Below are positions 31,066 to 40,045 of a DNA stretch of 64,000 nt, one piece after another. The first letter of the stretch is position 1. The number at the start of each line of letters is the position of its first letter. The position numbers were made by a program, and so were the translations under genes. Location of the stretch: positions 2,679,326-2,743,325 of the forward strand of contig NZ_CP084098.1 in the NCBI RefSeq assembly GCF_036345015.1. The letters are read 5' to 3'. Source of the stretch: Cyanobacterium sp. Dongsha4 (lineage in GTDB: Bacteria > Cyanobacteriota > Cyanobacteriia > Cyanobacteriales > Cyanobacteriaceae). The notes below the pieces were generated by a model. The model was not told the origin of the DNA. It saw only the letters and a list, made by a program, of their open reading frames with translations, and made no database searches.

Positions 31066-32670
31066 TTATAGAGAAATACTAACAGGGGTTCTGCTGGTTT
31101 TGACTTCGTATTGAGGTTGTTTGAATAGAGATACTCCTGTCATTTCTTCTGGTTTAGGTAGTTGCAGTATATCGAGAATAGTGGGTGCAATGTCTGCTAA
31201 TTTGCCGTTTTCTCTTAGTTGTACGTTGCCACCGTGACCGGGTATTTTTCTTTTTTCTCCTTCAATTAAAATCAAGGGTACTAAATTGGTGGTGTGGGCA
31301 GTCCAAGGATTACCTTCTTCATCTTTCATATATTCAGCATTACCATGATCTGCTGTAATGATTACTGTGCCTCCTGCTTGGTTGATAGTTTTGATTAATT
31401 TACCTAAACATGAGTCAACGGTTTCGATCGCATCTATGGCGGCATCTAAATTGCCTGTATGCCCCACCATATCAGGGTTTGCATAGTTCATGACGATCAG
31501 AGAATAAATGCCCTTATTAACTGCATTACAAGCGACTTGGGTTACTTCTACCGCAGACATAGCCGGTGCTTTATCGTAGGTTGTCACCATAGGACTAGAA
31601 ATCAATTCCCTGTCTTCTCCTTCGAGGGGTTGTTCTAATCCACCATTGAAAAAGTAGGTAACATGGGGATATTTTTCTGTTTCGGCGGTACGAAATTGTT
31701 TTAATCCAGCCTCGGCGATGACTTCTCCGAGAATATTGGTTAGTTTTTGGGGCTCAAAGGCAACTTTAACGGGCAAATTGGGGTCATATTGAGTAAAAGT
31801 TGCAAAATAGAGGTTTTCGATTAATTCTCTTTTAAAACCGTCAAAATTCGGCATTATGAAGGCGTGACAAATCTGACGAGCACGATCGGGTCTAAAATTG
31901 AAGAATATAATACCATCTCCTGATTCTACTGCCCCTTTACTGATACGAGTGGGTTCAATAAATTCGTCGGTAATATCTTGACTGTAGGAATCTTTTAAGA
32001 CTTGTACTGGTGTTCTACCATCTCCTTCACCATCTATTGTATATAAATCATAGGCTTTTTGTACTCTATCCCAACGGCGATCTCGATCCATGGCAAAATA
32101 ACGTCCGCAAACGGTGACAATTTTACCTAAACCGATTTTGTTAATATGTTCTTCAACCGCCTGAATATAATTAACTCCTTCTGTAGTATTGGTATCTCTG
32201 CCATCGGTGATAATGTGAACACAAACCTCATTAACACCCTGTAATTTTGCTAAATCTAACAAGCCAATTAAATGATCAATGTGAGAATGAACACCCCCAT
32301 CAGAGCATAAACCCATCAGGTGTAATTTACCCCCAGACTGATTTACTTGTTGACAGGTTTCTTCTAATACAGGGTTTTGAAAAATTGAACCATCTTCCAC
32401 TGCATCAGAAATGCGTACTAATTCCTGTGGAACAACCCTCCCCGCCCCTAAATTCAAATGTCCTACTTCTGAATTACCCATCTGTCCATTGGGTAAACCA
32501 ACGGCTTTACCAGAAGCATTGATTAAAGTATTGGGATAGACCTCTAATAAACTATCCATTACAGGAGTTTTCGCAAGTGCGATCGCATTATCTTTTTTTT
32601 CAGGACGATAACCCCAACCATCAAGAATGACTAGCACAACGGGAGCTATTGGTGCTTGATTCATTGTCAT
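31066..32670 (-). CDS. gpmI: 2,3-bisphosphoglycerate-independent phosphoglycerate mutase
   Basis: A 534-residue cofactor-independent phosphoglycerate mutase that interconverts 3- and 2-phosphoglycerate in glycolysis and carbon metabolism. The metal-binding start VVLVILDGWG, the phosphoserine site in GNSEVGH (Ser67), and later motifs SDGGVHSHIDH, FNFRPDRARQ and TADHGNAEYM are all present. The length is normal (about 510-535). The start at 32670 (MTMNQAPIAP) has a second ATG two codons on. It stands alone on the minus strand between two repeat-containing gaps. Confidence 0.97.
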   Translation of the reverse strand: MTMNQAPIAPVVLVILDGWGYRPEKKDNAIALAKTPVMDSLLEVYPNTLINASGKAVGLPNGQMGNSEVGHLNLGAGRVVPQELVRISDAVEDGSIFQNPVLEETCQQVNQSGGKLHLMGLCSDGGVHSHIDHLIGLLDLAKLQGVNEVCVHIITDGRDTNTTEGVNYIQAVEEHINKIGLGKIVTVCGRYFAMDRDRRWDRVQKAYDLYTIDGEGDGRTPVQVLKDSYSQDITDEFIEPTRISKGAVESGDGIIFFNFRPDRARQICHAFIMPNFDGFKRELIENLYFATFTQYDPNLPVKVAFEPQKLTNILGEVIAEAGLKQFRTAETEKYPHVTYFFNGGLEQPLEGEDRELISSPMVTTYDKAPAMSAVEVTQVACNAVNKGIYSLIVMNYANPDMVGHTGNLDAAIDAIETVDSCLGKLIKTINQAGGTVIITADHGNAEYMKDEEGNPWTAHTTNLVPLILIEGEKRKIPGHGGNVQLRENGKLADIAPTILDILQLPKPEEMTGVSLFKQPQYEVKTSRTPVSISL

Positions 32671-33210
32671 AATTTAACCAATTAATATAAATTGTAAAAA
32701 TAGTTGCAATTTGATCTTAACACTGATATTTTGTCGCCGTAACAACAGTTTTTCAACTTTACTTGACATTCAGTTATACTTTATTAGTATATATTTTGTG
32801 CATTTTGTTACAGTTTTTTAAGTCAGATCACTATTGCGTTAATAAAAGAACACCATAGCAAATATTAAGAAAATATTAAAGAGTTCGGAGTTCGGGGTTC
32901 GGAGTTCGGAGAGTTCGCTGCGCTCGTACACTCCTTTCAGTCGTGAACGGGGTTCAGAGTTTGGGAAATGATAAGCTAGTTTGCATTGAATTTTACTTGT
33001 GTGGTTGGGGAATGGGGAATGGGCAATAGGCAATAGTTAAGAGTTACAGTCTTTTTTTTGCAGATAGTAAAAAATGCAAGTTAAATGCGTCTTAGCTTAA
33101 CTTAAAATGGGATTCCTACCCATTACTCTTTACTCTTTACTCATTATTGACACCATTAAGGTAAAATCATCATTGTTCACTGTGATATACCTTTGGATTG
33201 ATTAACCAAC
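32671..33210. other. Intergenic region with MITE-interior-like repeats
   Basis: No gene is supported. 32880-32965 (GAGTTCGGAGTTCGGGGTTC...GTACACTCCTTTCAGTCG) is the reverse complement of the interior part of MITE copy 1 (about 19600-19675) but lacks both MITE ends. A TTGACA at about 32763 has possible A/T-rich -10 sequences downstream, but spacing is poor. Confidence 0.55.
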
Positions 33211-33936
33211 GTGAAAATTTCTGTTTATTATACTCCCGAGTCAACTCCAGAAAATGAAATTCCTGATTGTGCTGTGGTGATTGATGTACTAAGGGCAACT
33301 ACAACCATTGTTACGGCGTTAAATAATGGTGCAAAATCTGTTAAAGCCTACAGTGATTTAGATTTGTTGACCAAAGAAAGTAATTTATTGCCTCCTGAAT
33401 CTCGCTTAAGATTGGGAGAAAGAGGTGGAAAAAAGGTTGATTTTTGCGATTTGGGTAATTCTCCCCTCGATTGTACTGTGGAAACAGTGAGCGGAAAACA
33501 GTTGTTTATTAGTACAACCAATGGTACTCGTTCTTTACAAAGAGTTCAAGAAGCAAAAACTGTCATTGCTGGGGCGATGATTAATTATCAAGCAGTAGTG
33601 GATTATTTGCAAGAAAAACAACCCGAAACTCTATGGTTATTGGGTTCAGGTTGGGAGGGAGGCTATTCTTTAGAAGATACTGTCTGTGCAGGTGCGATCG
33701 CATCTTTGTTGGTGGATACCAGTAAACCTGATATGATTGGTAATGATGAGGTAATTGCTTCTATTGCCTTATATCAACAATGGCAAGATAAACTGTTAGA
33801 TTTATTTAAGTTGTCTAGTCATGGACAAAGATTATTGAGACTAGCCTTAGATGATGATTTGAAATATTGCTCTCAGAAAAATATCACTGATACTTTACCA
33901 ATACAAACTTCATTGGGATTAGTTTCACTTAAGTAA
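33211..33936 (+). CDS. comB: ComB-like 2-phosphosulfolactate phosphatase
   Basis: A 241-residue member of the ComB family (PF04029). The archaeal enzyme removes phosphate from 2-phosphosulfolactate in coenzyme M synthesis. Cyanobacterial homologs are common but coenzyme M is absent, so the true substrate here is unknown. Family segments visible include [18 protein letters not shown] (about 19-36), [19 protein letters not shown] and [12 protein letters not shown]. The start is GTG at 33211; [11 protein letters not shown] fits the family. It is followed 72 bases later by the PmbA-like gene. Confidence 0.88.
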   Translation: MKISVYYTPESTPENEIPDCAVVIDVLRATTTIVTALNNGAKSVKAYSDLDLLTKESNLLPPESRLRLGERGGKKVDFCDLGNSPLDCTVETVSGKQLFISTTNGTRSLQRVQEAKTVIAGAMINYQAVVDYLQEKQPETLWLLGSGWEGGYSLEDTVCAGAIASLLVDTSKPDMIGNDEVIASIALYQQWQDKLLDLFKLSSHGQRLLRLALDDDLKYCSQKNITDTLPIQTSLGLVSLK

Positions 33937-34008
33937 TTAGTCATTGTTTTTTACCTGAAACCTAATTAATTCATTATTCATTCTCAATTCTACATTTTGC
34001 ACAAAATT

Positions 34009-35349
34009 ATGTCTAAAGTTAAAACCATTGCCAAAATTGCTCAACTCTTAGCCTCTGAGTTAGAAATCAAAAAATTTGACATCTATGGTTCAAGTGTAGA
34101 TCAAACCAGCGTCCAAGTGTTTCAGGGTGAGCCAAAACAGGTAAAAGCCTCTCAGAAATCAAGTGTTATCGTCAGGGTATGGAATGAAAAAGAACAAATT
34201 GGCGTGACATCTACTACTGATGTGGATGAGGTAGGAATTAAATTAGCTTTGAAAACTGCTTTAGAAGCTAGTTATTTCGGTGTGACAGACTATATCCCCG
34301 ATTTTAGCCCCTCTGCTACCGCTAGTTTACCTGAAGTTCATCGAGAATTGGGTAGTCAAACCCCCGCTTCTGATTTAATTGAAAAGTTGATTACTTTAGA
34401 AACGGATTTATTAAATGCCCATGATGCGATCGCATCTGTACCTTATAATGGTTTAGGAGAACAAGATATAGAAAGATTTTACCTTAACAGCGATGGAGCA
34501 TTAAGAGAAGAAAATCGCACCTTTACCTCTTTATATCTTTACGCCAAAACTGAACAGGAAAACAAAAAACCTAGAAGCGGAGGGGCGTATAAAGTTGCCA
34601 ATAGTCTCGAAAAATTGGATATTGAGGGTTGCTTTCAAGAAACCATTGAGAAAACCCTGAGTCATTTAGACTATCAACCCATTAAATCGGGCAAATATCG
34701 AGTTGTCTTTTCTCCCGAAGCCTTTTTAAGTCTTTTAGGTGCATTCAGTAATCTTTACAATGCTCAAAATATTCTCGATAAACAAAGTCTTTCCACACCC
34801 GAATCTTTAGGAAAACAAATCGCATCTCCTCTGATTTCTATTAATGATAATCCTTTACATGAAGGAAATGTAAGCGGTGAAACTTTTGATGGTGAAGGCA
34901 CACCCACCCGTAATTTATCCATTATTGATAAAGGAGTTTTGGTTAATTTTCTTCATAGCAGTGTGACAGCAAAAAGAATGAATGCTCAACCCACAGGTCA
35001 TGCTAGTATTGGGGCAAAAGTGAGTATTAGCCCTAATTATTATCATGTTTTTCGTGGTCAAGCCCCCACTACTGAATATAGTTTAGCTGAGGCAGAAAAT
35101 GTTATTTTAATTGATGATGTTCAAGCCTTACACGCTGGAGTTAATGCTTTACAAGGTTCATTCTCTCTACCTTTTGATGGTTGGCTAGTTAACAAAGGAG
35201 AAAAAGTCAGTATCGAAGCGGCTACCGTTGCAGGAGATTTTCTCGATTTATTAAAGTCTATTATTTTTGTGGAATCTGAGGCGGAAGTTACTCCCAGTGG
35301 TGTTTGTCCTCGTATTTGGGTTGATTCTTTATCTATTACAGGTCAATAA
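34009..35349 (+). CDS. TldD/PmbA family protein (TldE/PmbA-type)
   Basis: A 446-residue member of the TldD/PmbA metalloprotease family. TldD-TldE pairs mature peptide products such as microcin B17 and degrade the CcdA antitoxin; only TldD subunits carry HExxxH. No HExxxH is seen here, so this is the TldE/PmbA-type partner. The C-terminal family block GVNALQGSFSLPFDGWLVNKG is present in shorter form. A TTG at 33997 is in frame, but the ATG at 34009 (MSKVKTIAKIAQ) is favoured. The matching TldD subunit is not in the window. Confidence 0.88.
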   Translation: MSKVKTIAKIAQLLASELEIKKFDIYGSSVDQTSVQVFQGEPKQVKASQKSSVIVRVWNEKEQIGVTSTTDVDEVGIKLALKTALEASYFGVTDYIPDFSPSATASLPEVHRELGSQTPASDLIEKLITLETDLLNAHDAIASVPYNGLGEQDIERFYLNSDGALREENRTFTSLYLYAKTEQENKKPRSGGAYKVANSLEKLDIEGCFQETIEKTLSHLDYQPIKSGKYRVVFSPEAFLSLLGAFSNLYNAQNILDKQSLSTPESLGKQIASPLISINDNPLHEGNVSGETFDGEGTPTRNLSIIDKGVLVNFLHSSVTAKRMNAQPTGHASIGAKVSISPNYYHVFRGQAPTTEYSLAEAENVILIDDVQALHAGVNALQGSFSLPFDGWLVNKGEKVSIEAATVAGDFLDLLKSIIFVESEAEVTPSGVCPRIWVDSLSITGQ

Positions 35350-35533
35350 TTTAATTAGCAAAGGGCAAAGTTAAAAGGGCAGGGGGCAAAGGTAATAAAA
35401 TTAGTAATTAGTAATGATGCAAATGATGCAGTTTAAGAATTAGTTTCTCCCTAATCCCCTAATACCCCAACACCTTAATGCCCTACTTCCCCTTTAATGT
35501 CCTCAAAAAAACTCCGAATCTTGAAAGTAATTT

Positions 35534-36229
35534 ATGATTAAAGCGATTTTAACTGATATAGAAGGCACTACAAGTTCTATTAGTTTTGTTCATGATATTT
35601 TGTTTCCCTATGCTTATGAAAAAATGGGGGATTTTTTATCTCAACATTGGTACGATGAAACAGTGAAAAATGCTGTCGGAGAAGTCGCAAAAATAGAAAA
35701 TTTAGATAGCTATACTCCCTCTCAAATTACCTCTATTTTACAAGATTGGATAAAGTGCGATCGTAAACTTACTGCCCTAAAAGATTTACAAGGAATTATT
35801 TGGGAAACTGGTTATAAAAATCAGGATTTTTGTTCCCATGTTTATGAGGATGCCTATGAAAAATTAAAGTTATGGCACAGTCAAAATATTCCCATTTATA
35901 TTTATTCCTCTGGTTCTGTTCATGCCCAAAAACTTTTTTTTGCTCACACTCAATATGGCGATTTATTATACTTATTTTCTGGTTTCTTTGATACTAATAT
36001 TGGCAATAAAAAAGAATCTAATTCTTATCAAAAAATTAGTCAATCTATAGACTTAAACCCAAATGATATTATTTTTCTATCTGATGTTGAAGCCGAAGTT
36101 AATAGTGCCTCTCAAATGCAGATGAAAACAGTCTTAGTTGCACGAGATTTACAAACATTTAATCAATTAAATACAGAGCAATCAATTTCTCATCAATTAG
36201 TTAAATCTTTTGCTGAAATAACTATTTAA
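35534..36229 (+). CDS. mtnC: Acireductone synthase (enolase-phosphatase E1)
   Basis: A 231-residue HAD-superfamily enzyme of the methionine salvage pathway. It enolises and dephosphorylates 2,3-diketo-5-methylthiopentyl-1-phosphate to acireductone. The HAD nucleophile motif is LTDIEGTTSSISFVHD (Asp8 and following), motif II lies in YIYSSGSVHAQKLFFAHT, and motif III in DIIFLSDVEAEVNSA. Length and order match MtnC. The other mtn genes are not in the window. The next gene downstream has its own strong promoter. Confidence 0.95.
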   Translation: MIKAILTDIEGTTSSISFVHDILFPYAYEKMGDFLSQHWYDETVKNAVGEVAKIENLDSYTPSQITSILQDWIKCDRKLTALKDLQGIIWETGYKNQDFCSHVYEDAYEKLKLWHSQNIPIYIYSSGSVHAQKLFFAHTQYGDLLYLFSGFFDTNIGNKKESNSYQKISQSIDLNPNDIIFLSDVEAEVNSASQMQMKTVLVARDLQTFNQLNTEQSISHQLVKSFAEITI

Positions 36230-36257
36230 AACAGCAATAAATAAAACATAAAAACTA

Positions 36258-36286
36258 TTGACAAAATAGAGCTTTTTTGTTATAAT
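36258..36286 (+). promoter_or_regulatory. Perfect-consensus sigma70-type promoter
   Basis: TTGACA at 36258-36263 and TATAAT at 36281-36286, separated by exactly 17 bases. Both hexamers match the consensus fully, which is rare. Transcription should begin near 36293, immediately before a long hairpin. Confidence 0.85.
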
Positions 36287-36292
36287 TAAAGT

Positions 36293-36358
36293 ATAAATAA
36301 ATAAGCCACCTTTTCTTGACCCGTAGCGGTTGGGGAGGGGTGGCTTGTGTCTTTTTTT
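36293..36358 (+). ncRNA. Candidate small RNA or leader attenuator
   Basis: The unit starts just after a perfect promoter and ends at a T-run. It contains an almost continuous 19-bp hairpin. The outer stem is AAGCCACC (36303-36310) with GGTGGCTT (36339-36346). The inner stem, with several G-U pairs, is closed by loop CGTAGC (36322-36327). The transcript would be about 65 bases. It may be a free small RNA or an attenuated leader for the LRAT gene that begins 26 bases later. I recognise no known RNA family. Confidence 0.5.
36303..36358 (+). terminator. Intrinsic-terminator-like hairpin
   Basis: AAGCCACC pairs with GGTGGCTT around an inner, G-U-rich stem, followed closely by seven T residues at 36352-36358. 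It could end mtnC transcripts, the short RNA started at 36293, or both. Confidence 0.75.
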
Positions 36359-36383
36359 GCAACATTTGATAAATTAGGTTTAA

Positions 36384-37097
36384 ATGGCATCTTATGAGGG
36401 TGAAAAATTCTACATGGCATTTGGAGATCAAATATACGTATGGCGCAATTTTCGTAGTTTAGAAGGGGTTTATCAGCATCATGGCATTGATGTTGGTGAT
36501 GGTAGTGTGATTCACTATCGCAAACCCTCAGAAATTATTGAACAAACTTCGTGGGATACTTTTAGTCGTGGTAATTCTGTCTATATGCGCGAATATCCTC
36601 AAGGTTTTACTTTTATTCCCGAAGTGGTGGTAAAACGTGCTTTTACTCGCTTGGGGGAAAATAAGTATAATCTCGTTTTTAATAATTGTGAGCATTTCGC
36701 TACTTGGTGTAAAACAGGGGTTAGCGAAAGTCAACAGGTGAAAGACTTTATTCCTACGATTAATCGATTAGATACTTTTAATTTATTTGAACCATTAAAA
36801 AATGCGTTTCAGGGCAGTAATGATATTAATAATTCTCAGCATTTGCTCGAAGATGCTTTAGGTAAAATAAGGGTAGTTTGGGAACAAATTCAACCCCAAT
36901 ATCAAGAAGCACTAACAGAGATTGATACATGGCAAAAAGTTGCTGTGAGGGCTTTACAGAATAATAGAGAAGATTTAGCGAGGGAGGCTTTAACGAAGAA
37001 AAAAAGTTATGAAAAAAAAGCCAAGCAGTTAGAAATTGAATTGGAAAAACTGGCGGTAATGACAGAAAATTTACTTAAAAATAAAAATATTATTTAA
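36384..37097 (+). CDS. LRAT-domain protein (NlpC/P60-like acyltransferase/hydrolase)
   Basis: A 237-residue protein. Residues 10-120 are a lecithin:retinol acyltransferase-like domain: His33 in QHHGIDVG, a second His44 in VIHY, and the catalytic Cys102 in NNCEHFATWC. These form the permuted papain-like triad of LRAT/H-rev107 proteins, which transfer or hydrolyse acyl groups on phospholipids. Residues about 135-237 are helical and likely coiled coil (AREALTKKKSYEKKAKQLEI). No signal peptide is present, so it is probably cytoplasmic or peripheral to membranes. The gene follows the promoter-hairpin unit at 36258-36358. Confidence 0.85.
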   Translation: MASYEGEKFYMAFGDQIYVWRNFRSLEGVYQHHGIDVGDGSVIHYRKPSEIIEQTSWDTFSRGNSVYMREYPQGFTFIPEVVVKRAFTRLGENKYNLVFNNCEHFATWCKTGVSESQQVKDFIPTINRLDTFNLFEPLKNAFQGSNDINNSQHLLEDALGKIRVVWEQIQPQYQEALTEIDTWQKVAVRALQNNREDLAREALTKKKSYEKKAKQLEIELEKLAVMTENLLKNKNII

Positions 37098-37241
37098 CCT
37101 TAGCCTAGAAAAAAATTATCATAAAAATGACTATTATTTGCTAGTTATGACAGATTAAGAGAAAATAATCCTTTATTGCCTATTGCCTATTCCCTACCCC
37201 AACCAACAATTTACAGACTCAAAATAATATAGCAAAAAAAG

Positions 37242-38009
37242 TTAAAATATTGTCTGAATAATAATTATAGATACACTTATAATTACCACACTATAACAGG
37301 CAATCCAATCAGATATTTTTATGTTCTGCTTATGGCTATTTTTTCGCTGAGAATTGTAACCGTAACCTCTTAATATCATGGCTTGATAAACTAGCTTGGA
37401 TTCGTCATAACTTCTTACTAATAAACTACCTATTAACTGAGATATAATTCTTAAATTACGGCTACTGAATTGATGAAAATTAAATCCCTTCAATTTTAAT
37501 GCTCTGCGCATACTCAAGATGCGATCGCCCATTTGTTCTAAATAGCGGTATGTTAATAACATCATATCACTAATGATAGGAGAAAGTCCCAAAGATCTTA
37601 AAGTCTTAAGTATAGTTAAAAAAGGAGAAGTACCCAATAAAACTAATGTGGTTGTGATGATGCACAAGAAACGAGTAATTACTAATAAAATTAACAAGCA
37701 ACCCTCTTGTTTTATCGAGAGAAATCCCCAAGAAAAAATCGTTGTTTTTCCCACTAAAAAAGGTAATAAAAAAATAACTGCTAAAATAAAAATTCCGGGG
37801 TAGCGAAGATGAGAAATTAAATATTTTATGGGCAGTTTAGAAAGGGAATAAAGAATAACAGTAATGAAAATAATAACAGGCAAAAAAGATAAACGCTGAA
37901 TAAAGGCAAAACAAAAAATTAAACTGAGTAAAGCTATTAATTTCGGTTTAGATTGCCAACGATGAATAAGAGAGTCTAAATAAACATACTCATCTAATGA
38001 TAATTTCAT
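37242..38009 (-). CDS. ECF transporter transmembrane subunit EcfT (CbiQ-like)
   Basis: A 255-residue membrane protein of the CbiQ/EcfT family, the scaffold subunit of energy-coupling-factor importers for vitamins or Ni/Co. Five to six hydrophobic segments precede the cytoplasmic coupling helices. The family motif (R-rich coupling loop, LSMRRALKLKG) and the later YQAMILRGYGYN are present. A TTG at 38024 is in frame upstream, but ATG 38009 (MKLSLDEYVYLDS) is preferred. No EcfA ATPase or S-component gene is nearby, so the transported substrate is unknown. Confidence 0.85.
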   Translation of the reverse strand: MKLSLDEYVYLDSLIHRWQSKPKLIALLSLIFCFAFIQRLSFLPVIIFITVILYSLSKLPIKYLISHLRYPGIFILAVIFLLPFLVGKTTIFSWGFLSIKQEGCLLILLVITRFLCIITTTLVLLGTSPFLTILKTLRSLGLSPIISDMMLLTYRYLEQMGDRILSMRRALKLKGFNFHQFSSRNLRIISQLIGSLLVRSYDESKLVYQAMILRGYGYNSQRKNSHKQNIKISDWIACYSVVIISVSIIIIQTIF

Positions 38010-38111
38010 AATTAAAGATTGCAATGGATATAGAGAGAAAATACTGCTTTTACCATTGACACCTATTCCCTCTCTATGTTTTCTACACTATTTATACTAT
38101 GACAATTAACA

Positions 38112-38474
38112 TTAACTTAATAAGTATTTTCCTTCAGAGTCAGGGCTTTCCACTTTTGGTAAACCCATACTATAATTTAATACTCTTGAGTCTAAATTGT
38201 AGCTAATTTCCCCTTTATTCAATAAACCACGAATAAAATGCTCTAAATCTGAGCCAATACGACGTAAATTATAATCATTCAAATCCTCCCCACTATAACT
38301 TTCCACTAAGTCATCAAATTTGCGGTAAACTTTTTGTAAAGTCATTTCTTCCCAATTAAATTCATTATCAGGGTCAATATCGAGAGTTAAAACTTGTTCA
38401 GAGGGGATTAACTCATTATTTTGAATTTCTGCGGCATAAATTCTAATGTGACGAGTAGTAGATTTTATTAACAT
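38112..38474 (-). CDS. ndhM: NAD(P)H-quinone oxidoreductase subunit M
   Basis: A 120-residue subunit specific to cyanobacterial and plastid NDH-1, part of the ferredoxin-accepting peripheral arm that drives cyclic electron flow and respiration. The N-terminus MLIKSTTRHIRIYAAEIQNN, the block LTLDIDPDNEFNWEE, the segment DYNLRRIGSDLEHFIR and the end LNYSMGLPKVESP match NdhM closely. Length is normal. It lies 69 bases downstream of the hypothetical gene on the same strand. Confidence 0.97.
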   Translation of the reverse strand: MLIKSTTRHIRIYAAEIQNNELIPSEQVLTLDIDPDNEFNWEEMTLQKVYRKFDDLVESYSGEDLNDYNLRRIGSDLEHFIRGLLNKGEISYNLDSRVLNYSMGLPKVESPDSEGKYLLS

Positions 38475-38542
38475 AGTATGACTTTATGATTTAATCATTG
38501 CTTTTGCATTTTATTTTGCCACAAAACACCATCAAAATATTT

Positions 38543-39073
38543 TTAATTATGGTCAATTTTAGTCAACACATCTAAAATTAGTTTTTTTTGTTCCTCATCG
38601 TAACCCCATCGGCTCAAAAACTCCTGATAAACCCCTTCTTTTTGTTTTATCGTATTTATTAACAAGATAATTTTTTCTTTAGTTTCTGGTAAAGATAATT
38701 CTTCAATCAAATTTAAACTTCTTTGGGTAACTTTAAAGGAACTTTCCGCCATTTTAGGGTTACTATTTCTTGTATGGGTTAGTCTCATTGCTGTTGACAT
38801 AGCCACATTTTTAACTAACAATTCACTTACAATTTGAGGAGAAGTTTTTAGTCCATTTATGATACCTTGGGATAAGTTATCAACCACAGAATTATCGCTA
38901 GTTAGATAGGTAACAAATAACCCTCTTGCCCCATTTTCCGAGGCTACTAGAGAAGAGATAACCTCCTCTTTTTCTGCTTCTGATAATTGCTTTATCTGCT
39001 CAATAAATCTCTGTGTAAGTGCGATCGCATCTTCAAAAGAAATATTCTTATCAGCGATTAAATTATTATTCAT
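38543..39073 (-). CDS. Conserved hypothetical helical protein
   Basis: A 176-residue, soluble, helix-rich protein without a motif I recognise. It begins with an acidic helix region (ISFEDAIALTQRFIEQIKQLS) and has a conserved-looking segment SSLVASENGARGLFVTYL. It contains no signal peptide or membrane segment. The gene lies between crtR and ndhM on the same strand with short gaps and could be co-transcribed with ndhM. Confidence 0.65.
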   Translation of the reverse strand: MNNNLIADKNISFEDAIALTQRFIEQIKQLSEAEKEEVISSLVASENGARGLFVTYLTSDNSVVDNLSQGIINGLKTSPQIVSELLVKNVAMSTAMRLTHTRNSNPKMAESSFKVTQRSLNLIEELSLPETKEKIILLINTIKQKEGVYQEFLSRWGYDEEQKKLILDVLTKIDHN

Positions 39074-39163
39074 AAATCCACATTTATTTTAACAATTCAC
39101 CAATACAAAAAATCACCCAGAAGGGCAATTAAAAATAATTAAAGAAAAAATTAAACCCAAAAA

Positions 39164-40045
39164 TTAATGCTTTTCGTGAAAACGAATACCGAGAAAAATA
39201 TCATATAAAAAACTGCCAAAATTTTTGCCCTTCAATAAATCTAAAGATTGATCACAACCCTTAGCATCCAATAAAGGCTTAGTTGCATAGTAAGCAGATT
39301 CATACTTATACCAAGGAATAGAAGGCCAAAGATGATGAATTAAATGATAATTTTGTCCAAAAATAAGAAAATTTAGAACTCTACCCGGATATACTCTAGC
39401 ATTTTTCCAGCGATCGCGCTCTTTAAAAGGACGATGAGGTAAATAATCAAAAAATAAACCTAAAGCAATACCCACCACTAAAGCAGGTACAAACCAAAAA
39501 TTCATCACATAACCAATAAAACCATAGTGAATTCCTAAGAAAACCACCGTAAATAAAAACAAACGACTCAAAAACCACTCTAAAAGTTCATATTTCTTCC
39601 ATAATCTTCTTCTAAAAAAGAAAATCTCATGATAAAAAAATCTAGCGGCAATCATCCATAAAGGCCCCCCCGTTGACACAAAATGATCAGGATCATTTTC
39701 AGGATCATTAACATGAGCATGATGTTGTAAATGAACCCTTGTAAATACAGGAAATGCAAAGCCTAGCATCAAAGCACTACCATGACCCAAAATAGAATTA
39801 ATAATACGATTGCTGTGGGCGCTGTTATGAGAAGCATCATGGATCACAGTACCAGAAATATGCAAAGCTAAAACATTAGCAGTAAAACAAAGCCAGTCAG
39901 GAAAACTCCAGAGAAAATAACCAGAGGTAGAAACAGTAATCAAAGAGAGGGCAACTATAAACATAAACACATTGGGATTAAATCCACCCGGTGCTTTCAA
40001 ATATTCTCTTGGGACTGATGTCAATACAGGTGAAACCGACTGCAT
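39164..40045 (-). CDS. crtR: Beta-carotene hydroxylase CrtR
   Basis: A 293-residue di-iron membrane hydroxylase of the fatty-acid-desaturase type. It adds 3-hydroxyl groups to beta-carotene to give zeaxanthin and also hydroxylates myxol precursors. Its histidine boxes are HDASH (69-73), HLQHH (105-109) with a following DPDH (to 121), and HLIHHLWPSIPW (about 233-244). The sequence closely follows Synechocystis CrtR (APGGFNPNV, IHDASHNSAHSNRI). Hydrophobic segments frame the boxes. It acts in the thylakoid or envelope membranes, and with CruF links two steps of the myxoxanthophyll pathway in this window. Confidence 0.97.
   Translation of the reverse strand: MQSVSPVLTSVPREYLKAPGGFNPNVFMFIVALSLITVSTSGYFLWSFPDWLCFTANVLALHISGTVIHDASHNSAHSNRIINSILGHGSALMLGFAFPVFTRVHLQHHAHVNDPENDPDHFVSTGGPLWMIAARFFYHEIFFFRRRLWKKYELLEWFLSRLFLFTVVFLGIHYGFIGYVMNFWFVPALVVGIALGLFFDYLPHRPFKERDRWKNARVYPGRVLNFLIFGQNYHLIHHLWPSIPWYKYESAYYATKPLLDAKGCDQSLDLLKGKNFGSFLYDIFLGIRFHEKH

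Noticed and set aside
32763-32800. Promoter for comB at TTGACATTCAGTTATAC
   Set aside because: The best -10 candidates are at wrong spacing (about 8 or 19 bases), and the site is over 400 bases from the gene.
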